This document shows positions 1-6,362 of a stretch of DNA of 7,036 bases, one piece after another (within the stretch, counting starts at the first letter, position 1; each line of letters opens with the position of its first letter). This DNA is from JAWLEV01 sp041685915 (GTDB lineage Bacteria > Chloroflexota > Anaerolineae > UBA1429). A program made the translations under genes and the position numbers. The notes under the pieces were generated by a model, which ran no database searches, was not told the DNA's origin, and saw only the letters and a list, made by a program, of their open reading frames with translations. The DNA lies in NCBI GenBank assembly GCA_041685915.1, contig JAWLEV010000109.1, positions 1 to 7,036 on the forward strand, written 5' to 3'.

Positions 1-1200
1 GCCGGGGAAAAGGGCGGCACCCTGCACGAGTACGGCACCGGGGTGAATATCCTCGGGGGCATGTACAGCGGCAACCTGCCCATCCATAATTTCCGTGACG
101 GCGAACTGGAGGGAGCCGGCAACCTGAGCGCGGACAAATTCATGGAGGAGATCGGCACAGGAATGGAGGGCTGCTGGGCCTGCGCCGTGCGCTGCAAAAA
201 GGTGATCGACGCCCAGGAACCCTACGACCTGGACCCCGACTATGGCGGGCCCGAGTACGAATCCCTGGGCGCCCTGGGGTCCACCTGCGGGGTGACAGAT
301 ATCGTAGCCGTCTCCAAGGCCACAGAGTTGTGCAACGCCAACTCGCTGGACAGCATCGCCACCGGCGTGACCATCGCCTTTGGCATGGAGTGTTTCGAAG
401 AGGGTCTGCTGACAGAGGAGGACACAGGTGGAATAGATCTGAGCTTTGGCAACGCCGAGGCCCTGGTGCGGATGGTGGAGATGATCGCCCAGCGGGAGGG
501 CATAGGCGACCTGCTGGCAGAGGGCACGGAACGGGCGGCCGAGCGCATCGGCGGCGACGCCAGGCTGCTGGCCATGAACGTCAAGGGCCAGGAATATCCC
601 ATGCACGAACCGCGCCTCAAGCGGGGCATAGCCATCGGCTACGCCGTCTCGCCCACGGGGGCCGATCACAACCACTCCTTCCACGACACGGGCATGACCA
701 GCTGGAACGACGAGGGCTTTCAGCCGGACGATCTGGTGCGGCCCATGGGCATCCTGGAGCCCATGGAACTGGAGAGCCTGGGGCCGGAGAAGGTGCGCGC
801 TTTTATGTATAACACGGTGAACAAGATCTCGCGCAACTGCCTGACCGTGTGTGCCTTTGTGCCCTGGAGCGACGCGCAGCGCATGCGCATGCTCAACGCG
901 GCCACGGGCTGGGACGTGAGCGCATACGAATACTATAAGCTGGGCGAGCGCGCCCTGGCCCTGGCGCGGATCTTTAACCTCCGCGAGGGATTTGGGCCAG
1001 AGGACGACAAGCTGGCCCCGCGCTCCTCGCAGCCCACCACGGACGGCGCCCTCTCGGAGGGAGGCATCGACCCCGAGGAACTCGACGAGGCGGTGCACAC
1101 CTACTATGAGATGATGGGCTGGGATCGCGAGACGGGCATCCCCACACCGGGCAAGCTGCAAGAACTAGGCGTCGGCTGGGCGGTGGAATACCTGTCTTAG
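1..1200 (+). CDS. Aldehyde ferredoxin oxidoreductase, tungsten-type, C-terminal part (5'-truncated by window)
   Basis: The frame is open from base 1 with no supportable start, so the gene begins upstream; 399 residues are visible against about 600 for the family, so roughly 200 N-terminal residues are missing. Family members oxidise aldehydes to carboxylic acids in the cytoplasm with a tungsto-bispterin cofactor and one [4Fe-4S] cluster, passing electrons to ferredoxin. Visible signatures are CWACAVRC (visible residues 58-65, C-x2-C-x3-C cluster ligands), GGPEYES (about 82-88, holding the conserved acidic residue near the cofactor), a CNANSLDSIATG pterin-binding-type motif (about 111-122), GQEYPMHEPR followed by SPTGADHNH (about 196-225), and NCLTVC (280-284), which supplies the likely fourth cluster cysteine. 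The N-terminal cofactor domain cannot be seen. The methyltransferase gene follows after 28 bases. The family call is firm. The substrate and the choice of tungsten over molybdenum are inferred from the family only. Confidence 0.93.
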   Translation, partial: AGEKGGTLHEYGTGVNILGGMYSGNLPIHNFRDGELEGAGNLSADKFMEEIGTGMEGCWACAVRCKKVIDAQEPYDLDPDYGGPEYESLGALGSTCGVTDIVAVSKATELCNANSLDSIATGVTIAFGMECFEEGLLTEEDTGGIDLSFGNAEALVRMVEMIAQREGIGDLLAEGTERAAERIGGDARLLAMNVKGQEYPMHEPRLKRGIAIGYAVSPTGADHNHSFHDTGMTSWNDEGFQPDDLVRPMGILEPMELESLGPEKVRAFMYNTVNKISRNCLTVCAFVPWSDAQRMRMLNAATGWDVSAYEYYKLGERALALARIFNLREGFGPEDDKLAPRSSQPTTDGALSEGGIDPEELDEAVHTYYEMMGWDRETGIPTPGKLQELGVGWAVEYLS

Positions 1201-1228
1201 AGTTGATAGATATAAGAATGAGGCAATC

Positions 1229-2062
1229 GTGGCAGATAGCTTTGAACACGCTGAACAGGGCAATCGGGCCTTGTGGGACGAACTCGCGCCCGTCCATGCC
1301 AGAGCCTACAAGGAAGTCGACCTTCTCAAAAAGGGAGAGCCCGTCCTCGACGAGATAGAGTTGAGGGAAGTGGGCGAGGTGGAGGGCAAGACGCTCCTCC
1401 ACCTGCAGTGCCACATCGGCACCGATACCCTGGCCTGGGCGCGACGAGGCGCCCAGGTGACGGGAGTAGATTTCTCTCCGCGATCCATCACCCTGGCGCA
1501 AGAGTTGCGGGAGGAACTTGGCCTGGAGGCCACCTTTATCTGCACCAACATCTACGAACTGCCAGCGGCCCTCGATGAGCCGTTCGACATCGTCTACACG
1601 TCGCGGGGAGTGCTTTGCTGGCTGCGGGGCCTGGAGGGATGGGCACGGATCATCGCCCATTTCCTCAAGCCCGGAGGCATCTTTTACATCATGGAAGCGC
1701 ATCCCTTCTGTCACGCCTTTGAGCGGGCCGACGAGGGGGAACTGCGCCTCACCTATCCCTATTTTCACTCTCCGGAACCCAGGGTGTGGGATGATCTGGA
1801 TGGGGACTATGCCGATGGCGACTATATCCCGCGGCATCCCTCTTACGAATGGCAGTGGTCCCTCAGCGACATCGTCGGCGCCGTGCTCGAGGCGGAACTA
1901 CAGATCGAGCTTTTCAACGAGTACGAGCGCCTGTTCTTCAAACTGTTTTCCGGGATGACAGAGAGCCCGGAACGATGGTACCGCCTGCCCGAATACGCGG
2001 GCAAGTTGCCGCTCCTGTTCACCTTGAGGGCGCGCAAGGTAGATCGGCTGTTCGACATCTAG
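1229..2062 (+). CDS. Class I SAM-dependent methyltransferase, substrate unknown
   Basis: This 277-residue protein has a Rossmann-like methyltransferase core in its first 160 residues. Motif I is LLHLQCHIGTDTL (residues 56-68), followed by the acidic ribose-binding end of strand 2 in VTGVDFSP (77-84), a motif III region in FICTNIYELP (103-112), FDIVYTSRG (119-127), and the post-motif LKPGGIFYIMEAHP (146-159). The core is cytoplasmic, with no signal peptide or membrane segment. The C-terminal 115 residues are rich in Tyr, Trp and acidic residues and probably form the acceptor-binding cap; they give no clue to the substrate. The start is a GTG, chosen because GAGG at 1220-1223 lies 5 bases upstream; the ATG at 1218 is in another frame. 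It sits 28 bases after the aldehyde oxidoreductase, so it is likely co-transcribed. A small-molecule O- or N-methyltransferase is most likely. Confidence 0.88.
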   Translation: MADSFEHAEQGNRALWDELAPVHARAYKEVDLLKKGEPVLDEIELREVGEVEGKTLLHLQCHIGTDTLAWARRGAQVTGVDFSPRSITLAQELREELGLEATFICTNIYELPAALDEPFDIVYTSRGVLCWLRGLEGWARIIAHFLKPGGIFYIMEAHPFCHAFERADEGELRLTYPYFHSPEPRVWDDLDGDYADGDYIPRHPSYEWQWSLSDIVGAVLEAELQIELFNEYERLFFKLFSGMTESPERWYRLPEYAGKLPLLFTLRARKVDRLFDI

Positions 2063-2097
2063 CCCGCCATGAGAGCGGCTGTGACCTCTATCATAGA

Positions 2098-2125
2098 TGC
2101 ACAAAATGCGGGATGGTAGTATCAT
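2098..2125 (+). promoter_or_regulatory. Weak sigma70-like promoter candidate before the dihydroorotate dehydrogenase-like gene
   Basis: TGCACA (2098-2103) matches the -35 consensus at four of six positions and TATCAT (2120-2125) matches the -10 consensus at five of six, with a 16-base spacer. The site lies in a locally AT-rich part of the 102-base gap between the methyltransferase and the next gene. It would allow transcription of the next gene apart from the upstream pair. Matches of this quality also occur by chance, so it is only a candidate. Confidence 0.3.
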
Positions 2126-2164
2126 ATTGGGGCATCATTTCATCTGAGCAAAGGAGTTGCCTAC

Positions 2165-3199
2165 ATGGCAGATATATCGACAAAATACCTGGGATTGACC
2201 CTAAAGAACCCCCTCGTTGTCGGCAGTTCGGGGCTAACCGACACCCCAGAAAAGGTGCAGGAACTGGAGAAAAAGGGCGCCGGGGCCGTCGTCCTAAAGT
2301 CCATCTTTGAGGAGGAGATCGAGCACACCTATCGGGACATCCTCCGGGAGGAGATGGACACCAGCGGTAACATGGAGGCCCTCGACTACTTTGACTACCA
2401 GATCAGGGCGGAGACGCTCGACCGCTTCAGAAATCTGGTCGAGGAGAGCAAGGAGAAGGTCTCCATCCCCGTGATCGCCAGCGTCAACTGCTCCTACTCG
2501 CACGAATGGGTGTATTTCGCCCAGGAACTCGAGTCTGCGGGGGCCGACGCCCTGGAGCTGAACATGTTCTTCCTCCCCAGCGACCTGGATCGCACGAGAG
2601 AGGAACGGGAGGCGGCCTATTTCGCCATCATCGACCGCGTGGAGGAAGAGATATCGGTGCCCGTCAGTCTCAAGATCAGCCACTATTTCACCGATCTGGG
2701 CCCCATGATCAAACGGCTCTCCGAGACGGGGATAGAGGGCCTAGTGCTCTTTAACCGCTTCTGGCAGCCCGATTTCGACATCGAGAATCTGGAGATCGTG
2801 CCCTCCCGGGTGCTCAGCACGCCCGACGAGATCTCGTTGCCGTTGCGATGGATCGCCATCATGGCGGGGCGGGTGGATTGTGATCTGGCCGCCTCCACCG
2901 GCGTGCACGATGCCGAGGGGCTCATCAAGGCCCTTCTTGCCGGCGCGCAGGTGGCCCAGGCCGTGTCCACGTTCTACATGAATGGCACCGATCATATCCA
3001 GGTCATCCTCGACGGCCTGGAGGACTGGATGGAAGAACACGAATACCTGAATCTGGATCACCTTCGCGGGCTCATGAGCCAGGCCGCCAGCGCGGACCCC
3101 GCCGCCTACGAGCGGGTGCAGTTCATGAGATATTTCGGACAGCGCTTTGGACCGCCCGGAGAGGGAAGGCCCCAGGCCCTGGACGAGTTCACATACTGA
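2165..3199 (+). CDS. Dihydroorotate dehydrogenase-like flavoprotein (atypical PyrD relative)
   Basis: This is a 344-residue TIM-barrel protein related to dihydroorotate dehydrogenase. It starts at an ATG 8 bases after AAGGAG (2151-2156). Family features are LGLTLKNPLVVGSSGLT (9-25), VLKS with a Lys in the flavin region (43-46), VIASVNCS (103-110), ELN (131-133), VSLKIS with the conserved barrel Lys (167-172), LFNRFWQPDFD (195-205) and STGVHDAEG with ALLAGAQVAQ (244-265), which resembles the FMN phosphate site. The PyrD loop after ELN, normally of the SCPN kind and carrying the catalytic Cys or Ser, is replaced here by MFFLPSD. Pyrimidine synthesis is therefore unlikely, and the protein belongs with the widespread 'dihydroorotate dehydrogenase-like' paralogs of unknown reaction. 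FMN binding is likely and the substrate unknown. No pyr gene lies nearby. It is soluble, with no signal peptide. Confidence 0.85.
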   Translation: MADISTKYLGLTLKNPLVVGSSGLTDTPEKVQELEKKGAGAVVLKSIFEEEIEHTYRDILREEMDTSGNMEALDYFDYQIRAETLDRFRNLVEESKEKVSIPVIASVNCSYSHEWVYFAQELESAGADALELNMFFLPSDLDRTREEREAAYFAIIDRVEEEISVPVSLKISHYFTDLGPMIKRLSETGIEGLVLFNRFWQPDFDIENLEIVPSRVLSTPDEISLPLRWIAIMAGRVDCDLAASTGVHDAEGLIKALLAGAQVAQAVSTFYMNGTDHIQVILDGLEDWMEEHEYLNLDHLRGLMSQAASADPAAYERVQFMRYFGQRFGPPGEGRPQALDEFTY

Positions 3200-3311
3200 C
3201 GGCACCGTCCGCCAAACCCAGCACACTCGCTTTTTCAACAGAACCAAAAGCAGCGGGGTGGGGGGGAAAGGGTCCCCTACCCCCTGTTCTATGCCGATAA
3301 GGAGAGCAACC
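3200..3311 (+). other. Structured intergenic region between the dihydroorotate dehydrogenase-like and UroD-like genes
   Basis: This 112-base gap holds several inverted repeats and no gene. A short palindrome GACGG-CA-CCGTC overlaps the upstream stop codon (3198-3209). A 6-bp perfect stem GCTTTT/AAAAGC (3229-3234 with 3246-3251) has an 11-base loop. The G-rich hairpin annotated separately follows, and then AAGGAG (3299-3304), 7 bases before the next ATG. I see no convincing -35/-10 pair. The region could act as an attenuator, a processing site or a transcript boundary. Confidence 0.4.
3255..3283 (+). terminator. G-rich/C-rich stem-loop, possible terminator or attenuator; also fits a G-quadruplex pattern
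   Basis: GGGGTGGGGG-type sequence at 3255-3264 pairs with CCCCTACCCC-type sequence at 3274-3283. The result is a 10-bp stem with one G-U pair and a 9-base loop. The downstream tail TGTTCT is only weakly U-rich, so this is not a textbook intrinsic terminator. The plus-strand stretch 3255-3272 also contains four runs of at least three G separated by 1 to 3 bases, which meets the usual G-quadruplex pattern. The two structures would compete. The element lies 28 bases before the UroD-like start codon. Confidence 0.4.
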
Positions 3312-4349
3312 ATGCGAGACCTGCAAGCGTTACTCGAGCGCCACGAAGCATTTTGGAAGCGGGAGGAGGTGGATCAGCCGCTGGTACGGCTGCTACCCCG
3401 CGAGTGGGAACCCGTCCGCTTTGACAACATGGACGTGCGTCCCGACATGCTGGACGTGGAGCGCCTGACGCCCACCATCGGCGAACGGAATATCGGAAAG
3501 CGGCTCGTGCAGGGAGACCTGCTGCACACGGTGCCCGCCTTCACCCGCATCCCGTGGATGGAGGCCATCATCGGCTGTGGCATCCACGCGGGCGCCGAGA
3601 ACGCCATGTGGCCCGAGCCGGCCCTGGGGCCGGACTATGAGGGCATGGACGAGATCGTCCCCGCCGACGACAATCCCTGGCTGGAGAAACTCCTCGCCCT
3701 GACGCGGGCGTTGGTGGAGATCAACGACGGCTCCTATGTGGTGACCCACACCCTGATGCGTGGTCCCAGCGACATGCTGTCCGCCCTCCTGGGCGACGAG
3801 CGGATGGGCCTGGCCTTTTACGATGATCCGGACAGGGTGGAGACCTGCCTGGCCCGGGCTGCCGAGGCCTTTATCAAGGTGGCCAACGCCCAGTTCGAGG
3901 TCATTCCCCTCTTTCATGGCGGGCGAACGGCATGGGTCTACGGCCTGTGGGGCAGGGGAAGCGTGGTGCGCTTCCAGTCCGACTCCTCCAGTCAACTCTC
4001 ACCAGAGATGTACGCGGAGCGCATCCTGCCCCACGACCTTAAGATCATGCAGGCCTTTGACAAGACCCTCATCGACCTGCACTCGGCGGGCACCCTGCAC
4101 ATCCGCGAGAAGCTGATGGAAACCGAGGAACTGGATGGCATCTCTGTAACGCTGGATCGCTACGCGAACGCGCCCACGGTGGAGGATCTACTGCCCATCT
4201 TTGCCGAGATCCTGGAGGCCAAGAGCCTGCTCATCTTTGGAGAGATGACGGCGGCGGAGGCCGATCTATTGTGCGCCGAACTACCGGCCCGGGGGCTGGC
4301 CATCGGCGGCCACATCACGGACAAGTTGCTGTGGGAGCGGCCGGTGTAG
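3312..4349 (+). CDS. UroD-like TIM-barrel protein (uroporphyrinogen decarboxylase / corrinoid methyltransferase superfamily), function unknown
   Basis: The protein has 345 residues. The ATG was chosen because AAGGAG (3299-3304) lies 7 bases upstream; the frame stays open further 5', but the extension is low-complexity and has no ribosome site. Superfamily features are an N-terminal HEAFWKREEVDQPLVRL (11-27), which resembles the 'W..e..DrpL' opening of UroD-like proteins, an SDSSSQLSPEMYAERILP stretch (223-240), and DLHSAGTLHIREKL followed by ELDGISVTLD (255-282). True UroD makes coproporphyrinogen, while MtaA-type relatives move methyl groups to thiols using a zinc site of His and Cys. Here the His of the H-x-C motif is present (H257), but the Cys position is Ala (A259), so zinc methyl transfer of the MtaA type is doubtful. 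No hem gene is nearby. The dehydratase-like gene follows after 47 bases. Such proteins recur in carbohydrate loci, which suggests a catabolic role, but the reaction is unknown. Confidence 0.8.
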   Translation: MRDLQALLERHEAFWKREEVDQPLVRLLPREWEPVRFDNMDVRPDMLDVERLTPTIGERNIGKRLVQGDLLHTVPAFTRIPWMEAIIGCGIHAGAENAMWPEPALGPDYEGMDEIVPADDNPWLEKLLALTRALVEINDGSYVVTHTLMRGPSDMLSALLGDERMGLAFYDDPDRVETCLARAAEAFIKVANAQFEVIPLFHGGRTAWVYGLWGRGSVVRFQSDSSSQLSPEMYAERILPHDLKIMQAFDKTLIDLHSAGTLHIREKLMETEELDGISVTLDRYANAPTVEDLLPIFAEILEAKSLLIFGEMTAAEADLLCAELPARGLAIGGHITDKLLWERPV

Positions 4350-4396
4350 ATGGTTAATCATAGGCACACTCACAACGCGAAAGGAGAGGGAGCACG

Positions 4397-5542
4397 ATGA
4401 AGATCACCGAGATCAAGACCTATCTCATGGACGCCAGCAACGTGTCCTCCAGCGAGGGCTGGCACGGACGCAACTGGCTCTTTGTCAAGGTCTTTACCGA
4501 CGAGGGCATCTATGGCCTGGGGGAGGCCAGCGGCTGGCCTCGGGTGGTGGAGACGGCCATCAAGGACCTGACCCCCCTCCTGGTGGGGGAGGATCCCTTT
4601 CAGATCGAAAAACTGTGGCAAAAGATGCTCCTGGCCATGATGGGCCACGGCATGACGGGCATCGTGGGCAGTGGGGCCATGACGGGCATCGAGATGGCCC
4701 TGTGGGACCTCAAGGGCAAGGCCCTGGACACGCCGGTGTGGAACCTGCTGGGGGGCAAGATCCGCGACCGGATCTGGGCCTATGCCCACGCCAGCACGGC
4801 GGAGCGGGCGCAGGAACTGGTGGAGCGGGGCTTTTCGGCGCTCAAGACGGGAGGGGTGGAGGAGCCACTGCAACGGGTGAGGACCATCCGCGAGGCCGTG
4901 GGGCCCGACGTGGACCTGATGGTAGACGCCCACGGACCGCCCTGGCTGACGACGCGGGACGCCATCCGCATGGGACAGGCGCTGGAGGAATACGACCTGC
5001 TCTTCTACGAGGATCCGGTGGCACCGGAGAACGTGGAGGCCATCGCCAGGGTATCGGAGGCCGTGGACCTGCCCATCGCCGCCGGCGAGCGCCACTCCCA
5101 CATCTATGGGGTGCGCGAGTTAATCGAGCGGGAGATCATCGACGTGGTGCAGCCCGACACAGGGCGGGCCGGGGGGCTAATGCAGATGAAAAAGATCGCC
5201 GCGTTGGCCGAGGCCCATTTCATCACCTTTGCGCCCCACAGCGGCTCATTGGGGCCGGTGGCCGAGTTCGCCTGCCTGCACCTGCTGGCCACCCTGCCCA
5301 ACTTTTTGATCATGGAACACCTGGAGGACGACGTGCCCCAGCGCTACGAGGTGGTCACTCCCCTGCCCGAGATCGTGGACGGCCACATCATGGTCCCCGA
5401 CAGGCCGGGACTGGGAGTAGATATTGTGGAGGAGGTTGTGGAGAGGCATCCGTCGCGGGGCAACGTCTCGCGTCCCAGCGAGGAGGAAGAATATGTCTAT
5501 TTCCGCGCCCGACGGGGGCGGGCCGCTTGGGCGAACCAGTAG
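4397..5542 (+). CDS. Enolase-superfamily (mandelate racemase/muconate lactonizing) protein, probable sugar-acid dehydratase
   Basis: This 381-residue protein has the two-part enolase fold: an N-terminal capping domain (about 1-125, including GLGEASGW and MTGIEMALWDLKGKALDTPVW) and a modified TIM barrel. The Mg ligands are visible: D177 in VDAHG, E205 in YEDP and E231 in AGER. H179, two residues after the first ligand, and the D254/H281 pair (QPD and FAPHSGSLGP) match the catalytic layout of galactonate dehydratase (D183, E209, E235, H185, H285 in the E. coli enzyme) with a constant small offset. The inferred reaction is dehydration of an aldonic or uronic-type acid to its 2-keto-3-deoxy product in the cytoplasm. 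The residues after H179 (GPPW) differ from the HGR of galactonate dehydratase, so the substrate may differ. K150 in ALKTG sits where mandelate racemase has its KxK motif. The start follows AAGGAG (4381-4386) by 10 bases. It is probably the last gene of the plus-strand run. Confidence 0.9.
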   Translation: MKITEIKTYLMDASNVSSSEGWHGRNWLFVKVFTDEGIYGLGEASGWPRVVETAIKDLTPLLVGEDPFQIEKLWQKMLLAMMGHGMTGIVGSGAMTGIEMALWDLKGKALDTPVWNLLGGKIRDRIWAYAHASTAERAQELVERGFSALKTGGVEEPLQRVRTIREAVGPDVDLMVDAHGPPWLTTRDAIRMGQALEEYDLLFYEDPVAPENVEAIARVSEAVDLPIAAGERHSHIYGVRELIEREIIDVVQPDTGRAGGLMQMKKIAALAEAHFITFAPHSGSLGPVAEFACLHLLATLPNFLIMEHLEDDVPQRYEVVTPLPEIVDGHIMVPDRPGLGVDIVEEVVERHPSRGNVSRPSEEEEYVYFRARRGRAAWANQ

Positions 5543-5569
5543 GGCACCTCACCAGATAGCGAGGTGCCC
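5542..5569. terminator. Perfect inverted repeat between convergent genes, probable bidirectional terminator
   Basis: GGGCACCTC (5542-5550) and GAGGTGCCC (5561-5569) form a perfect 9-bp stem with a 10-base loop. It begins on the last base of the dehydratase stop codon and lies between two convergent genes, as expected for a transcript end. No T tract follows on either side, so it is either a U-less terminator or a 3'-end stabiliser. The remaining 79 bases before the redoxin stop hold no gene; only short GC-rich complementarity (CCCGC 5589-5593 with GCGGG 5610-5614) is visible. Confidence 0.55.
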
Positions 5570-5648
5570 GCCATGTGGCGCCGGGTCACCCGCACCATTT
5601 TGCATCCGGGCGGGGGCGTCAGATCATGGAGTGCGTCTCATGTAGTGC

Positions 5649-6230
5649 TTATACCAGGTCGTGGGCCTCTTCAGGCATCCAGTGGGCATCCTTGCCTTCC
5701 CACTTGACGTTGCAGCCGATGGGGTTGGTCAGCGGCGTGCTGACGGGCTTGCCCGCGAGGTGTTCCTCAAGGGCGTTCGCCAGATCGTTGACGGTCATCT
5801 CGCTGGTATCGCCAGGACTGTCGACGCCGCGTCCGGTGTAAACGAGTTTGCGATCGCGGTCAAAGACGTAAAAGTGCGGCGTGCGCAACGCACCATAGGC
5901 TCGCGCCACATCCTGTGATTTGTCGCGCAGGTAGACCCAGGGGAAGTCGTTCTCTTCCATCGCCTCAACCATATGCGCAAAGTCGTCGTTGGGATGGGTG
6001 TTCTTGCTGTTCGAGTTGATGGCGACGAACTCTACACCTTGCGGTGCAAAGCGCTCCGCCGTCTGGCGCGTCACCTCGTTGGATCCCAACACATAGGGGC
6101 AATGGTTACAGGTAAAGAAGACGACGAGGGTGTCGGCGTCATCAAAATCGGATAGTTGGTAGGTCTTGCCGTCAGTGGCCGGCAGTCCAAAGTCCGGAGC
6201 GCTCTCGCCAATTTCCAGGGTAAAGGCCAT
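5649..6230 (-). CDS. Thioredoxin-fold redoxin (AhpC/TSA-like thioredoxin family protein)
   Basis: The protein has 193 residues and a peroxiredoxin/TlpA-type thioredoxin fold. Visible features are an N-terminal GESAPDFGLPATDGK (8-22), typical of AhpC/TSA-family entries, FFTCNHCPYV (38-47) with the redox pair C41 and C44, a strand FVAINSN (68-74), the cis-proline region RTPHFYVFD (116-124), and GRGVDSP (133-139). A third cysteine, C173 in NPIGCNVKW, is a recurrent C-terminal mark of this subfamily. There is no signal peptide or lipobox, so the protein is probably cytoplasmic, unlike exported TlpA or ResA. Likely roles are disulfide or peroxide reduction; the physiological partner is unknown. 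The ATG follows GAGGAGA (complement of 6236-6242) by 5 bases. It is a single-gene unit, divergent from the dehydrogenase gene and convergent with the dehydratase gene. Confidence 0.9.
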   Translation of the reverse strand: MAFTLEIGESAPDFGLPATDGKTYQLSDFDDADTLVVFFTCNHCPYVLGSNEVTRQTAERFAPQGVEFVAINSNSKNTHPNDDFAHMVEAMEENDFPWVYLRDKSQDVARAYGALRTPHFYVFDRDRKLVYTGRGVDSPGDTSEMTVNDLANALEEHLAGKPVSTPLTNPIGCNVKWEGKDAHWMPEEAHDLV

Positions 6231-6245
6231 TTATCTCTCCTCAGT

Positions 6246-6259
6246 CCAGTGAATACTGG
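6246..6259. promoter_or_regulatory. Palindrome at the predicted redoxin transcription start, possible operator
   Basis: CCAGT-GAAT-ACTGG is a perfect 5-bp inverted repeat with a 4-base centre. It overlaps the predicted first transcribed bases of the minus-strand redoxin gene, where a bound repressor would block initiation. A second perfect 8-bp palindrome, AGTTAACT (6275-6282), lies in the promoter spacer. Both are short enough to be chance, and no regulator gene is in the window. Confidence 0.35.
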
Positions 6260-6264
6260 GGGGG

Positions 6265-6293
6265 AGTATAACAGAGTTAACTGATAAAAACAA
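6265..6293 (-). promoter_or_regulatory. Extended -10 sigma70-type promoter of the redoxin gene
   Basis: Read on the minus strand, TTGTTT (complement of 6288-6293) is a partial -35 element. It is followed by an exact 17-base spacer and TATACT (complement of 6265-6270, five of six matches), preceded by TGT, which makes an extended -10 element. The predicted start is near 6257, giving a leader of about 27 bases with the GAGGAGA ribosome site. Seven consecutive C residues form the discriminator just after the -10 element. Confidence 0.65.
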
Positions 6294-6297
6294 GCCA

Positions 6298-6336
6298 GGT
6301 CGGCCTCCGTCTTCCCCTACAGGGGTGAGGTTGACC
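6298..6336 (+). promoter_or_regulatory. Long stem-loop in the leader of the Rossmann dehydrogenase gene
   Basis: GGTCGGCCTC (6298-6307) pairs with GAGGTTGACC (6327-6336) over 10 bp including two G-U pairs. Inside it, CCCC (6314-6317) pairs with GGGG (6322-6325) around a TACA loop. The G-U pairs are consistent with an element acting as RNA transcribed in the plus direction. It ends 12 bases before the AAAGGAG ribosome site and has no T tract. It may be a leader regulatory or stabilising hairpin; I recognise no known riboswitch class. Confidence 0.45.
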
Positions 6337-6362
6337 GCCACAAGAGGAAAGGAGTGCATGAG

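Noticed and set aside
974..1837. Long minus-strand open frame (287 codons) opposite the aldehyde oxidoreductase end and the methyltransferase
   Set aside because: It overlaps two well-supported genes, has a low-complexity Arg/Pro/Ser-rich end and no recognisable domain; antisense frames stay open by chance in GC-rich DNA.
2069..2119. Possible 16-residue leader peptide (ATG 2069) between the methyltransferase and the dihydroorotate dehydrogenase-like gene
   Set aside because: No Shine-Dalgarno sequence, no regulatory codon run and no paired attenuator structure.
3147..3311. N-terminal extension of the UroD-like gene by 55 codons
   Set aside because: It overlaps the upstream gene, crosses the G-rich hairpin and lacks a ribosome site, whereas the ATG at 3312 has AAGGAG at 7 bases.
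3393..3995. Minus-strand open frame (200 codons) opposite the UroD-like gene
   Set aside because: Compositional shadow of the coding strand, with no motif.
4370..5101. Minus-strand open frame (243 codons) opposite the dehydratase gene
   Set aside because: It is rich in His, Gly, Pro and Arg with no domain, and lies antisense to a gene with clear catalytic motifs.
4615..5559. Plus-strand open frame (314 codons) overlapping the dehydratase in another frame
   Set aside because: Extremely Gly/Arg/His-rich translation typical of an out-of-frame GC-rich gene.
6358..6360. Alternative ATG start for the Rossmann dehydrogenase
   Set aside because: It is in a different frame and only 3 bases from AAGGAG; the ATG at 6363 has 8-base spacing and gives the Rossmann motif.
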